Shown piece by piece: positions 55,952 through 64,000 of a DNA stretch of 64,000 nucleotides. Source of the stretch: Halopseudomonas sabulinigri (GTDB lineage: Bacteria > Pseudomonadota > Gammaproteobacteria > Pseudomonadales > Pseudomonadaceae); NCBI RefSeq assembly GCF_900105255.1, contig NZ_LT629763.1, positions 1,054,001 to 1,118,000 on the forward strand, in the 5' to 3' direction. Made by a program: the position numbers and the translations under genes. Each line of letters starts with the position of its first letter. The stretch's first letter is position 1. The notes below the pieces were generated by a model, which ran no database searches, was not told the DNA's origin, and saw only the letters and a program-made list of their open reading frames with translations.

Positions 55952-56772
55952 GAATAAGCCTGTTTTGCCGAGGTCTGCATCTGACGAGTGCGCACACCAA
56001 CCGGCCATTGCCGATCAGCCAGCCGCACCACTGGCCAGACACCAAATAAACTGTTGCAGCACATCACTTCATCAGCCGCCAGTAGTTCAGGATAACTGAC
56101 CTGCCGGACCTGTGCCGGTTCACCCTGCTCTTGCAGCGCCGCAATCAGCCAGTCGCGCATTACGCCCTGCACACCGCACTGAGTCAACTCAGGCGTAATC
56201 CAGGCGCCATCGGCATAAAAGAACAGATTGCTCATGGTGCACTCAATCGGACGCCCCTGCTGATCGCACACCAAGCCTTCAGCAAACTCGCGGCCTTCCC
56301 ACTCACTGCGGGCCAGTACCTGCTCCAGGCGGTTCAGATGCTTGATGCCCGCCAACAAGGGTTGCTGGGCCAAACGCGTACTGCAGGCGTAAAGGCGGAT
56401 ACCTTCCGCGGCATGCGCTTCAGGGTAGGCTGGCAGGGGTGCCGCCGAGATGATGCGATTGGGTTCGCTATGCTGCGGTATGGCATAGCCACGCTGCCCG
56501 CTACCGCGGGTGAAGATCAATTTGAGCACGCCGTCGCCAAGCCGCCTGGCAGCAGAACTCAGCTCATCTGCCAGATCATGCGGTAGCGGCAACCTCAGCG
56601 CCTGACAGCCGCGCTGCAAACGCTGCAGGTGCAACCCGAGCAGTGGCGCTGTGCCCGCCACGACCCGCAGGGTTTCAAACAAGCCGTCACCGTAGGCCAG
56701 GCCGCGATCAGTCAGGGGCACCTGATCGGCTTCCCGACCATTTACCAGCGTGAAGCGGCTTGCCCCGGTCAT
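55948..56772 (-). CDS. pabC: Aminodeoxychorismate lyase
   Basis: 274 residues, PLP fold-type IV. Converts aminodeoxychorismate to p-aminobenzoate for folate. LTDRGLAYGDGLFETLR, the lysine in LAGIKHLNRLEQVLAR and ECTMSNLFFY are diagnostic. Two starts: ATG 56772 with GAGGG about 11 bp upstream (gives the usual length) and ATG 56790 overlapping the fabF stop by 4 bp; I favour the first. Confidence 0.9.
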
Positions 56773-56786
56773 GGCGGCGTCAGCCC

Positions 56787-58028
56787 TCATTCACAACGAC
56801 GGAAAACCAGACTGCCGTTGGTACCACCAAACCCGAACGAGTTGGACAGCGTCACGTTCAGTGCGCGCTGTTGCGCACTGTGGGCAACATAGTTGAGGTC
56901 GCAGCCCTCATCCGGGTTGTCGAGGTTAATGGTGGGTGGGGCGACCTGATCACGCAGCGCCAGCACGCTGAACACCGCTTCGACCGCACCGGCGGCGCCC
57001 AGCAGGTGCCCGGTCATGGACTTGGTGGAACTGATCGCCAGTTGCTGTGCGTGCTCACCAAACACGGCTTTCACCGCGCGGGTTTCAGCCAGGTCACCCG
57101 CCGGTGTAGAGGTGCCGTGGGCGTTGATGTAATCCACTTCATCCGGGTTGAGCCTGGCGTCCTTGAGCGCATTGGCCATGCACTTGGCCCCGCCGCGACC
57201 ATCTTCCGGTGGCGCCGTCATGTGATAAGCATCGCCGCTCATGCCAAACCCGACCAGCTCGGCATAGATGTTCGCCCCGCGCGCCTTGGCGTGCTCGTAC
57301 TCCTCCAGCACCATGGCGCCGGCGCCGTCGGACAGTACAAAGCCGTCTCTATCCTTATCCCAGGGGCGGCTGGCGCCCTGCGGGTCGTCATTACGCGTGC
57401 TCATCGCACGGGCAGCACTGAAACCACCAAGACCCAAACCACTGGTAGCCATTTCGGAGCCACCGGCGACCATCACGTCTGCTTCACCGTAGGCAATATT
57501 GCGCGCAGCCATGCCGATGCTGTGCGTGCCGGTTGTGCATGCGGTGGTCATCGCATAGTTGGGGCCTTGCAGACCGTATTGAATCGACAGATAACCGGCG
57601 ACCATGTTGATGATCGAACCCGGAACAAAAAACGGAGAGATGCGACGCGGCCCGCTGTTCAGCAGCTGTTCGCAATTTTTTTCGATATTGGTGAGACCGC
57701 CGATACCCGAGCCCATTACTACACCAATACGATCGCGGTTTTCGTCAGATACTTCGATGCCCGAGTCCTTGATCGATTGAATGCAGGCAGCCAGGCCGTA
57801 CTGAATGAACAAATCGAGCTTGCGCGCCTCTTTCGCCGCCATGTACAACTCGACGTCAAAGTCCCGAATGGACCCGCCAATGCGCGTATTGAAGGCACTG
57901 ACATCCATGTGCTCGATGGTGGCAATACCACTTTTGCCAGCCAGGGCGGCCTGCCAACTGCTCTCTACCGTATTACCCAAGGGTGACAGCATACCCAGAC
58001 CGGTTACCACGACGCGTCTGCGCGACAC
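56787..58028 (-). CDS. fabF: Beta-ketoacyl-ACP synthase II
   Basis: 413 residues. Elongating condensing enzyme of fatty acid synthesis. Catalytic Cys in [12 protein letters not shown], first His in [11 protein letters not shown], second His in [14 protein letters not shown] and [12 protein letters not shown] at the end. The GTG at 58028 is 6 bp after AAGGAG and is preferred to a TTG at 58046. A terminator-like hairpin lies between it and acpP. Confidence 0.95.
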   Translation of the reverse strand: MSRRRVVVTGLGMLSPLGNTVESSWQAALAGKSGIATIEHMDVSAFNTRIGGSIRDFDVELYMAAKEARKLDLFIQYGLAACIQSIKDSGIEVSDENRDRIGVVMGSGIGGLTNIEKNCEQLLNSGPRRISPFFVPGSIINMVAGYLSIQYGLQGPNYAMTTACTTGTHSIGMAARNIAYGEADVMVAGGSEMATSGLGLGGFSAARAMSTRNDDPQGASRPWDKDRDGFVLSDGAGAMVLEEYEHAKARGANIYAELVGFGMSGDAYHMTAPPEDGRGGAKCMANALKDARLNPDEVDYINAHGTSTPAGDLAETRAVKAVFGEHAQQLAISSTKSMTGHLLGAAGAVEAVFSVLALRDQVAPPTINLDNPDEGCDLNYVAHSAQQRALNVTLSNSFGFGGTNGSLVFRRCE

Positions 58029-58167
58029 AGCGAACTCCTTATTCAACTCTTATAGCAACGACAGCCAGACAAAGCCTCTGCCGCGAACCTGCCATATTGT
58101 CGGCGCAAACGCGCCGCCCAGCAATACACTAGAACGACGCCAGCGTATCAGCATGATTCAGACATAC

Positions 58168-58206
58168 AAAAAAGCCGCAGCTACTTGAGAGCACTGCGGC
58201 TTTTTT
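58168..58206. terminator. Intrinsic terminator between acpP and fabF
   Basis: A-tract, perfect 7-bp stem GCCGCAG / CTGCGGC, T-tract, symmetric. On the minus strand it lies 25 bp after the acpP stop, so it likely ends most acpP transcripts and leaves fabF to read-through or its own promoter. Confidence 0.85.
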
Positions 58207-58230
58207 GGGACCTTTCAGCAGACTACGTGA

Positions 58231-58467
58231 TTACTTCTGGTTTGAATTCACGTAGTTGATTGCTTCCTGGACGGTAGTGATCTTCTCGGCTTCTTCATCC
58301 GGAATCTCGGTCTCGAATTCTTCTTCGAGCGCCATTACCAGCTCCACGGTGTCCAGGGAGTCAGCGCCAAGATCTTCAACAAAAGAAGCGCTGTTGGTCA
58401 CTTCTTCTTCTTTGACGCCGAGCTGTTCGGCAACGATTTTCTTGACGCGTTCTTCGATGGTACTCAT
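58231..58467 (-). CDS. acpP: Acyl carrier protein
   Basis: 78 residues, acidic, with the phosphopantetheine serine Ser37 in [13 protein letters not shown]. Carries acyl intermediates in fatty acid and lipid A synthesis. AGGAG precedes the ATG. Flanked by a 177-bp gap to fabG (room for a promoter) and a terminator downstream, consistent with high separate expression. Confidence 0.97.
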   Translation of the reverse strand: MSTIEERVKKIVAEQLGVKEEEVTNSASFVEDLGADSLDTVELVMALEEEFETEIPDEEAEKITTVQEAINYVNSNQK

Positions 58468-58644
58468 ACCTTGTTCTCACTCCTATTTGCAGTTCCGAGA
58501 AGCCGGACTGCGGGTAGTTTATAGAAACAAATTGCTTGGTTTCAAGCGCGAATCGTTCCTATCGTAAAGGGTGCAAAGCCTGCGGGGCCTGTACCCGGCA
58601 AAAAGTCATGCAAAAACATCATTCTAGCCGAGGTGGATAGCACC

Positions 58645-59388
58645 TCAGCTCATGTACATGCCGCCATTTACCGGCAACGTTGCACCGGTAATGTAGCCTG
58701 CCGACTCACTGGCAAGAAATCCTACTGCGGCTGCAATTTCATCTGCCTGCCCCAAACGGCCAAGCGGAATCTGCTCCAGCATCACGTCACGCTGGCTGTC
58801 ATTAAGCGCACGCGTCATGTCTGTGTCAATAAAACCCGGTGCAACCGCGTTCACAGTAATAGCACGCGAGCCCACTTCGCGCGCCAATGCGCGAGTAAAA
58901 CCTTCCATGCCGGCCTTGGCCGCAGCATAGTTGGACTGGCCGGCGTTACCCATGCCGCCCACCACCGAACTGATGTTGATGATACGCCCCCAACGGCCCT
59001 TGGTCATACCTCGCAGCACCGCCTTGGACAGGCGGTAAACCGAGCCTAGGTTGGTATTCAGTACATCGTCCCACTCATTGTCTTTCATGCGCATGAGCAG
59101 GTTATCGGCGGTAATACCCGCATTGTTCACCAGAATCGCCGGAGCACCGTAGGTATCGGTAATACTGCCCAAGACCGCGGCAACTGACTCGGGATCACGC
59201 ACATCCAACTTCATTCCGGTGCCCTGATAACCGGCCTCAGCCAGCTTGTCGGCAATCGCCTGCGCACCCTGGTCACTGGTCGCAGTACCCACAACGATGG
59301 CACCCTGCGCAGCCAGTGTATGGGCGATAGCCTGGCCGATACCGCGGCTCGCGCCGGTCACCAGCGCTACTTTTCCTGCAAGAGTCAT
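58645..59388 (-). CDS. fabG: 3-oxoacyl-ACP reductase
   Basis: 247 residues, short-chain dehydrogenase. NADPH motif VTGASRGIGQAIA, NNAGITADNLLMRM, catalytic Ser in NISSVVGGMG and YxxxK in NYAAAKAGMEGF, and the C-terminal GATLPVNGGMYMS. AAGGA precedes the ATG at 59388. It lies 10 bp after fabD. Confidence 0.96.
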   Translation of the reverse strand: MTLAGKVALVTGASRGIGQAIAHTLAAQGAIVVGTATSDQGAQAIADKLAEAGYQGTGMKLDVRDPESVAAVLGSITDTYGAPAILVNNAGITADNLLMRMKDNEWDDVLNTNLGSVYRLSKAVLRGMTKGRWGRIINISSVVGGMGNAGQSNYAAAKAGMEGFTRALAREVGSRAITVNAVAPGFIDTDMTRALNDSQRDVMLEQIPLGRLGQADEIAAAVGFLASESAGYITGATLPVNGGMYMS

Positions 59389-59398
59389 ATCAAATTCC

Positions 59399-60337
59399 TT
59401 ATGCAAAGCGTTCGCTGAACGCGGCAAAACCAGAAACACTGTCCAGACTGTGATTGGCAACGGCCTTGGCACAGCGCTTGTTAAGACCACCCAGAACCTT
59501 GCCCGGACCGCACTCGACCAGGTCAGTAACACCCTGCTCAGCCATGTAAACCACCGTCTCAACCCAGCGAACCGGACTGTAAAGTTGCTCGACTAGCAAC
59601 TGCCGCAGATCGGCAACATCGGCTGCCGGACGCGCACTGACGTTCTGCACCAGCGTAATGGCCGGCACCTGCCAATCAATGGCGGCGAAATCAGCGGAAA
59701 GCTGCTCTGCTGCAGGCTGCATCAACGCGCAGTGTGAAGGCACGCTTACCGGCAAGGCAATCGCCCGCTTGGCACCCGCCGCCTTGCAGGCATCAATGGC
59801 GCGCTCCACAGCAGCAGCCTGACCGGCAATAACCACCTGCCCCGGGGCGTTGAAGTTTACCGCGCTGACCACCTCACCTTGAGAAGCAGCGGCGCACAGC
59901 TCGATAATCTGGTCATCCTCCAGCCCCAGTATCGCCGCCATGGCGCCCTGCCCTGCAGGCACGGCCTGCTGCATCAGCTGGCCACGGCGCTCGACCAAGC
60001 GCACCGCATCGGCGAAGCTCAACACCTCGGCCGCGACCAGCGCCGAATACTCACCCAGACTGTGACCTGCTACAAAACCGGGACGCACGGCACTGGTTTG
60101 GCACCACAGGCGCCACAACGCGACGGAGGCAGTCAGAATGGCTGGCTGCGTTCGATCAGTGCGATTCAGGTCCGCCTCCGGGCCATTCTGGGTCAATGCC
60201 CACAGGTCATAACCGAGCGCCTCTGACGCTTCACCGAAGGTATCCTTGATCACCGCGTGCTGCTCAGCCAGCTCACCCAGCATGCCAACGGCTTGCGAGC
60301 CCTGACCGGGGAATACGAAGCCAAGGGAATTAGTCAT
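59399..60337 (-). CDS. fabD: Malonyl-CoA:ACP transacylase
   Basis: 312 residues. Loads malonyl groups onto ACP. FPGQGSQAVGML, the catalytic serine in AGHSLGEYSALVAAEV and the histidine in PSHCALMQPAAEQL are visible. Between plsX and fabG on the same strand. Confidence 0.96.
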   Translation of the reverse strand: MTNSLGFVFPGQGSQAVGMLGELAEQHAVIKDTFGEASEALGYDLWALTQNGPEADLNRTDRTQPAILTASVALWRLWCQTSAVRPGFVAGHSLGEYSALVAAEVLSFADAVRLVERRGQLMQQAVPAGQGAMAAILGLEDDQIIELCAAASQGEVVSAVNFNAPGQVVIAGQAAAVERAIDACKAAGAKRAIALPVSVPSHCALMQPAAEQLSADFAAIDWQVPAITLVQNVSARPAADVADLRQLLVEQLYSPVRWVETVVYMAEQGVTDLVECGPGKVLGGLNKRCAKAVANHSLDSVSGFAAFSERFA

Positions 60338-60432
60338 ACCATCTTCCTGTTATCGAATGAATGAGGAGAGTCTAGACACATGATTGTGACAATGGAATTT
60401 GGATGCGTCTTGCACCGCCGAGGTCACAGCCC

Positions 60433-61443
60433 TCATCGCGCCGCCCTCAGCTGATCGGCAATTCGCGCCGGAAGATTGGCCTCACAAGCCTTCACCGCCT
60501 TGCCGATAGCCGCCAGCAAAGCCTCTTCGCCGGCACCACCATGACTTTTGATCACCACCGAACGCAAGCCCAGCAGACTGGCACCATTGTGGCGATCAGG
60601 GTCGTTGCGCTGCCGCATGGGCTTGAGCGAACGCCGAACCCAGGGCGACATCCAGCGCAGCAAGCGACTGGCCTGCAGGGCATCACGCATTTCCGACTGC
60701 AGATAGCTGGCAACACCCTCGCTCGCCTTGAGCAGCACATTACCAACAAAGCCGTCACACACCACCACATCGGCTTCACCGCGAAACAGCCCATCGCCCT
60801 CAACATGGCCGACGTAATTGAGGCGCTCACTGGCAGCCAGCAAGGCCGCCGCCGCGCGCACCTCGCGCGTGCCCTTGTTCACCTCGTGACCGATATTCAG
60901 CAAACCGACGCGAGGGCTGGAGTTGCCGGTCAACTGCGTAACCGCAGCCGAACCCATAAGAGCAAATTCAAGTAAGTGCTCGGCCGAGCAATCAACGTTC
61001 GCCCCCAGATCCAGCACATGGCAATCATGTCCGGCGACCGGCAGCGCCGCCATTATGGCTGGCCGCTGTACACCTTCGAGCATGCCAACAACGGATCGCG
61101 CCAGTACCATAAGCGCGCCGGTGTTGCCTGCACTCAGACAACCATCAGCGCGCCCATCACGTACCAACTCCAAGGCTACTCGCATAGAAGCATCCGGTTT
61201 GCCGCGCAACACGCGAGCAGGCGGATCATCGGCCAGAATTTGCTCGCTGGCAGGGAGCAGAGTAATTCGATCAGCGGGATAACGGGCAGCGGCAAGCAGC
61301 GGCTTGATAGCATCCGCAGAGCCAACCAGAATCAAATGCAGGGAGGGGTATAGCGCGAGGCTGCGAAGCGCAGCGGGGATAATGCAACGGGGACCGAAGT
61401 CCCCGCCCATCACATCAATCGCCAGGCGAATTGACGTGGACAA
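60433..61443 (-). CDS. plsX: Phosphate acyltransferase PlsX
   Basis: 336 residues. Makes acyl-phosphate from acyl-ACP for phospholipid synthesis. RLAIDVMGGDFGPRCIIPAAL, GAIMVLARS-like GALMVLARSVVGML and VCDGFVGNVLLKASEG are present. The only plausible start that keeps the AIDVMGGD motif is a TTG at 61443, 3 bp from the rpmF stop, with no strong binding site, so translation is probably coupled to rpmF. Confidence 0.94.
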   Translation of the reverse strand: MSTSIRLAIDVMGGDFGPRCIIPAALRSLALYPSLHLILVGSADAIKPLLAAARYPADRITLLPASEQILADDPPARVLRGKPDASMRVALELVRDGRADGCLSAGNTGALMVLARSVVGMLEGVQRPAIMAALPVAGHDCHVLDLGANVDCSAEHLLEFALMGSAAVTQLTGNSSPRVGLLNIGHEVNKGTREVRAAAALLAASERLNYVGHVEGDGLFRGEADVVVCDGFVGNVLLKASEGVASYLQSEMRDALQASRLLRWMSPWVRRSLKPMRQRNDPDRHNGASLLGLRSVVIKSHGGAGEEALLAAIGKAVKACEANLPARIADQLRAAR

Positions 61444-61446
61444 AAC

Positions 61447-61629
61447 TTATTCGTCGTTGTCCTTGTTTACAACCTGACGACCACGGTAGAAACCGTCAGG
61501 AGAAACGTGGTGACGAAGATGAGTTTCGCCAGTGGTCTTGTCTACTGACAAGGCAGCGGAGGACAACGCATCGTGTGAACGACGCATGCCGCGTGCGGAA
61601 CGGGACTTTTTGTTCTGCTGAACAGCCAT
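61447..61629 (-). CDS. rpmF: 50S ribosomal protein L32
   Basis: 60 residues starting [20 protein letters not shown] and containing [16 protein letters not shown]. No zinc cysteines, as is usual for gammaproteobacterial L32. AGGAG precedes the ATG. Between yceD and plsX, the standard location. Confidence 0.97.
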   Translation of the reverse strand: MAVQQNKKSRSARGMRRSHDALSSAALSVDKTTGETHLRHHVSPDGFYRGRQVVNKDNDE

Positions 61630-61648
61630 GACTAATAAGCTCCTAAGC

Positions 61649-62170
61649 TCAGGTATCGCGTTTTAACTTGGCCAGCACGCTGAAAGGATTAGGCTTCTCA
61701 GACTTTTCCTCCAGCTCCGCCGTCTCAGGGCGATACCCTGGCGGATGCTGACATGTTTCCTGCGGGTGCATCGGAACTGCAGGCAAGGCCAGAAGCAGTT
61801 CGTCTTCGATCAGAGAAATCAGATCGAGCGGTTCTTCACCCACAATAACCGGTTCATAAAGACGGGGCAGCTGTTTGGCAGCCTCATCACTTTCGACAAA
61901 ACCTACATCACACTCGCTGTCGAGCGGCACAATAACCTGCTCGAGGCAACGCTGGCAGATCAGCGGCGCATTGGTCTGATAGTGACCATGCATGGTGCCG
62001 ATCCCCTGCTCGTCGCGGGCAAAATGCAGTTCAACCTGCACATCATCTGCGGGAGCCGCCAACACCGCCGCCAAACGCTGCATGCTATCCGCCTTTACCA
62101 CGCCTTTCAGGGTGATTTGGCGATCAACAAGCCGTGCCGGCTCAATGTATGAGGGTATGGTTCCAGACAT
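61649..62170 (-). CDS. yceD: YceD-family (DUF177) 23S rRNA accumulation protein
   Basis: 173 residues. DUF177 with [20 protein letters not shown], the [21 protein letters not shown] block and [20 protein letters not shown]. Linked to rRNA accumulation and commonly found before rpmF. The C-terminus ends [13 protein letters not shown], the usual ending. Confidence 0.92.
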   Translation of the reverse strand: MSGTIPSYIEPARLVDRQITLKGVVKADSMQRLAAVLAAPADDVQVELHFARDEQGIGTMHGHYQTNAPLICQRCLEQVIVPLDSECDVGFVESDEAAKQLPRLYEPVIVGEEPLDLISLIEDELLLALPAVPMHPQETCQHPPGYRPETAELEEKSEKPNPFSVLAKLKRDT

Positions 62171-62303
62171 AAGCGCGCAATTCTAGGGATCAGCGCCCCA
62201 TCTGTCAAAACTATTTGCAGGCAGAATCACTATTAGCGACCGACTCGCCAACCTCCGCACGCCAAGGCTAAGATGCCACCCAGTTAAAATCGGAGAAACC
62301 CCC

Positions 62304-62882
62304 ATGCCGGCACTGATCCTGGCGTCCAGCTCCAGCTACCGCAAAACCCTGCTGCAGCGGCTGCACCTGCCATTCCAATGCGCCTCACCGGACATTGATG
62401 AAACACCCTCTGTCAACGAGCCACCAGAGCAGCTGACGCAGCGCCTCGCCCTGCAAAAGGCACAAAGCCTGCAGCAGGCCTTCCCCCAGCATCTGATAAT
62501 CGGCTCGGATCAGGTGGTATTACTGGACGGCCAGCCGGTGAGCAAACCCGGCAGCCATCTCGAAGCCACCCGCCAGCTCAGAGCAAGCAGCGGTCAGACC
62601 CTGACCTTCTCGACGGCGCTCTGCCTATTGAACAGCGCCAGCGGCAACTACCAACTCATCGTGGAACCCTACCGCGTCACCTTTCGACAACTGGATGACG
62701 CGCAGATCGAGCGCTACCTCAGCCGCGAAAAACCCTACGACTGCGCCGGCAGCTTCAAGTCTGAAGGTTTTGGTATCAGCCTGGTGCACAGCATGCAGGG
62801 TGACGACCCCAATAGCCTGATCGGCCTGCCGCTGATCAAGCTATGCGACATGCTCGCCAAGGAAGGTATTTACCTACCCTGA
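62304..62882 (+). CDS. yceF: Maf-family nucleoside triphosphate pyrophosphatase (YceF type)
   Basis: 192 residues. LILASSSSYRKTLLQRLHLPF (substrate loop), IGSDQVVLLDGQ with the catalytic aspartate and YDCAGSFKSEGFGISL are the Maf signatures. The YceF branch hydrolyses m7GTP. GGAG precedes the ATG at 62304. Divergent from yceD and convergent with sppA. Confidence 0.92.
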   Translation: MPALILASSSSYRKTLLQRLHLPFQCASPDIDETPSVNEPPEQLTQRLALQKAQSLQQAFPQHLIIGSDQVVLLDGQPVSKPGSHLEATRQLRASSGQTLTFSTALCLLNSASGNYQLIVEPYRVTFRQLDDAQIERYLSREKPYDCAGSFKSEGFGISLVHSMQGDDPNSLIGLPLIKLCDMLAKEGIYLP

Positions 62883-62892
62883 GCCGCCCCGC

Positions 62893-63891
62893 TCAGCGCA
62901 AAGCCGGCCCGGAGAAACCTAGCTCGGTCGCCAACGCAGACCCCATGCTGGCACCCAGTTGACGGGTAAAGCGCTTGAATGGCGACTCCTGATGCGTGAA
63001 ATCCACCAACTCATCGGCACCAATAACGTCCCGCGCCACCGCAGAAGTGCTCGACAAGCCGTCAATCAGCCCGAGCTCCAGCGCCTGCTCACCTGACCAG
63101 ATCAAACCACTGAACATATCTGGCGTTTCTTTCAGGCGATCACCCCGCCCCGCTTTAACTTGACTGATGAACTGCTGATGGGTGGTATTCAGCACGCCCT
63201 GCCAGAACTCACGCTCTTCCGGCTTTTCCGGCTGGAATGGATCGAGAAAGGCCTTGTGCTCACCGGCAGTGTAAGTGCGACGCTCGACGCCCAGCTTATC
63301 CATAGTGCCGACAAACCCGAAACCGGCAGCTGTCACGCCGATAGAGCCTACCAGGCTGGCCTTGTCGGCATAAATCTCATCCGCCGCCGCCGCGATATAG
63401 TAGGCACCAGAAGCGCCCAGATCGGTAATGACCGCGTACAGCTTGATATCCGGGTGCAGCGCGCGCAGCCGTTTTATCTCGTCATAAACATAGCCTGATT
63501 GCACAGGGCTGCCGCCCGGGCTATTGATCCGCAACACTACACCCTTGGTATTGGCGTCTTCGAAGGCGTCGCGAAGCGCACCCACCAGATTATCCGCGCT
63601 GGCCTCTTCCTGGTCTGCAATCATGCCGCGCAATTCAATCACCGCCGTGTGCGGCCCGCCGACACTGCTCGACTCCATCTGTGCCAGCGGCGAAAACAGC
63701 ATGATGGCGCCAAACAGATAAACAAAGGTCAGGGTTTTGAAAAAGATACCCCAGCGCCGCGAACGCTTTTGCTCCTGTAGCGATGCCAGCAGGGTCTTTT
63801 CCAGCAACTGCCAGGCCTTCTTATCCTCGGTCGCTTGCGCGCGCTCCTCCCTGGAAACCATCTTGCCTTCGGTCCATTGATCATTCTGCAT
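62893..63891 (-). CDS. sppA: Signal peptide peptidase SppA (short form)
   Basis: 332 residues. One transmembrane helix (about 50-70) and the S49 protease domain: INSPGGSPVQSGYVYDEI, the nucleophile serine in DLGASGAYYIAAAADEIYAD, LVGSIGVTAAGFGFVGTMD and the general-base lysine in AGEHKAFLDPFQP. It degrades cleaved signal peptides in the inner membrane. The ATG at 63891 overlaps the stop of the HAD gene by one base (TGATG) and follows GGGGGAAG. Confidence 0.93.
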   Translation of the reverse strand: MQNDQWTEGKMVSREERAQATEDKKAWQLLEKTLLASLQEQKRSRRWGIFFKTLTFVYLFGAIMLFSPLAQMESSSVGGPHTAVIELRGMIADQEEASADNLVGALRDAFEDANTKGVVLRINSPGGSPVQSGYVYDEIKRLRALHPDIKLYAVITDLGASGAYYIAAAADEIYADKASLVGSIGVTAAGFGFVGTMDKLGVERRTYTAGEHKAFLDPFQPEKPEEREFWQGVLNTTHQQFISQVKAGRGDRLKETPDMFSGLIWSGEQALELGLIDGLSSTSAVARDVIGADELVDFTHQESPFKRFTRQLGASMGSALATELGFSGPALR

Positions 63892-64000
63892 CAAGCTTCC
63901 CCCATCGCCATTTTTTGATTGCTTGGACGGGGCGCTTTCAACCAGCCCGCCAACTCGACAAATTCATCAATCAGGTGCAGCGGCTTACAGCGCAGCAACT
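63891..64000 (-). CDS. HAD-family hydrolase, C-terminal fragment
   Basis: The last 36 codons of a gene running in from outside the window, reading LLRCKPLHLIDEFVELAGWL and ending in GEA. This matches the C-terminus of the HAD hydrolase that precedes sppA in Pseudomonas (next to rluC). The catalytic motifs are outside the window. Confidence 0.6.
   Translation of the reverse strand, partial: LLRCKPLHLIDEFVELAGWLKAPRPSNQKMAMGEA

Noticed and set aside
56760-57986. 408-codon open frame antisense to fabF
   Set aside because: FabF is complete with its catalytic Cys-His-His; the antisense frame is a shadow.

Overview
The window is a contiguous piece of a gammaproteobacterial chromosome, most likely Pseudomonadaceae. 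Three things point there. The block from the HAD hydrolase fragment through sppA, maf, yceD, rpmF, plsX, fabD, fabG, acpP, fabF, pabC, mltG, tmk, holB, pilZ and tatD to an RgsA-like RNA site and a PA2957-type TetR gene follows the Pseudomonas gene order. The split class II ribonucleotide reductase nrdJa/nrdJb and the PA2778/PA2779, tgpA and cti genes are also typical of this family. The genus cannot be fixed from the sequence alone; a marine Halopseudomonas-like lineage would fit. No rRNA, tRNA, CRISPR, prophage or intact IS was seen.

Layout. 1-4.4 kb: the gltX 5' part, then a LysR regulator divergent from an EmrAB-type efflux pair. 4.5-12.5 kb: an FAD oxidoreductase, a PA2779/PA2778 small membrane protein and cysteine-peptidase lipoprotein pair, a thioesterase, an EamA transporter, a DUF2238 membrane protein, the cis/trans fatty acid isomerase Cti and an EthD-like protein. 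12.7-19.4 kb: an Omp85-like outer-membrane protein, a YbaY/META lipoprotein, GFA, YrhK, a GPH-type symporter, PhnA and two membrane proteins. 19.4-23.4 kb: a MoxR-DUF58-TgpA operon. 23.5-26.3 kb: a lipoprotein hydrolase, a membrane-anchored TAXI protein and CreA.

26.5-32.2 kb is a complete urease operon (ureDABCEFG plus the ureJ/hupE nickel permease). 32.5-36.5 kb holds rnk, rmuC, tusA, a monooxygenase-fold protein and rlmM. 36.8-40.5 kb is the most notable segment: mesX (DUF1852), mesD (core methionine synthase), a flavin reductase and metR, with a perfect MetR-type box just upstream. Together they read as an oxygen-dependent, folate-independent methionine synthesis system under MetR control. 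A 758-bp intergenic stretch follows. It holds a REP-like hairpin and a ~500-bp non-coding element with inverted terminal repeats.

41.2-44.1 kb encodes B12-dependent NrdJab behind a candidate pair of NrdR boxes. 44.4-50.4 kb holds DUF1285, DUF4823, a radical SAM protein with a CX4CX2C cluster, a type B carboxylesterase lipoprotein, an exported amidohydrolase and a TetR regulator. 50.7-64 kb is a class V aminotransferase, the RgsA-like sRNA and the conserved fatty-acid/phospholipid, DNA replication (tmk, holB) and envelope (mltG, sppA) block.
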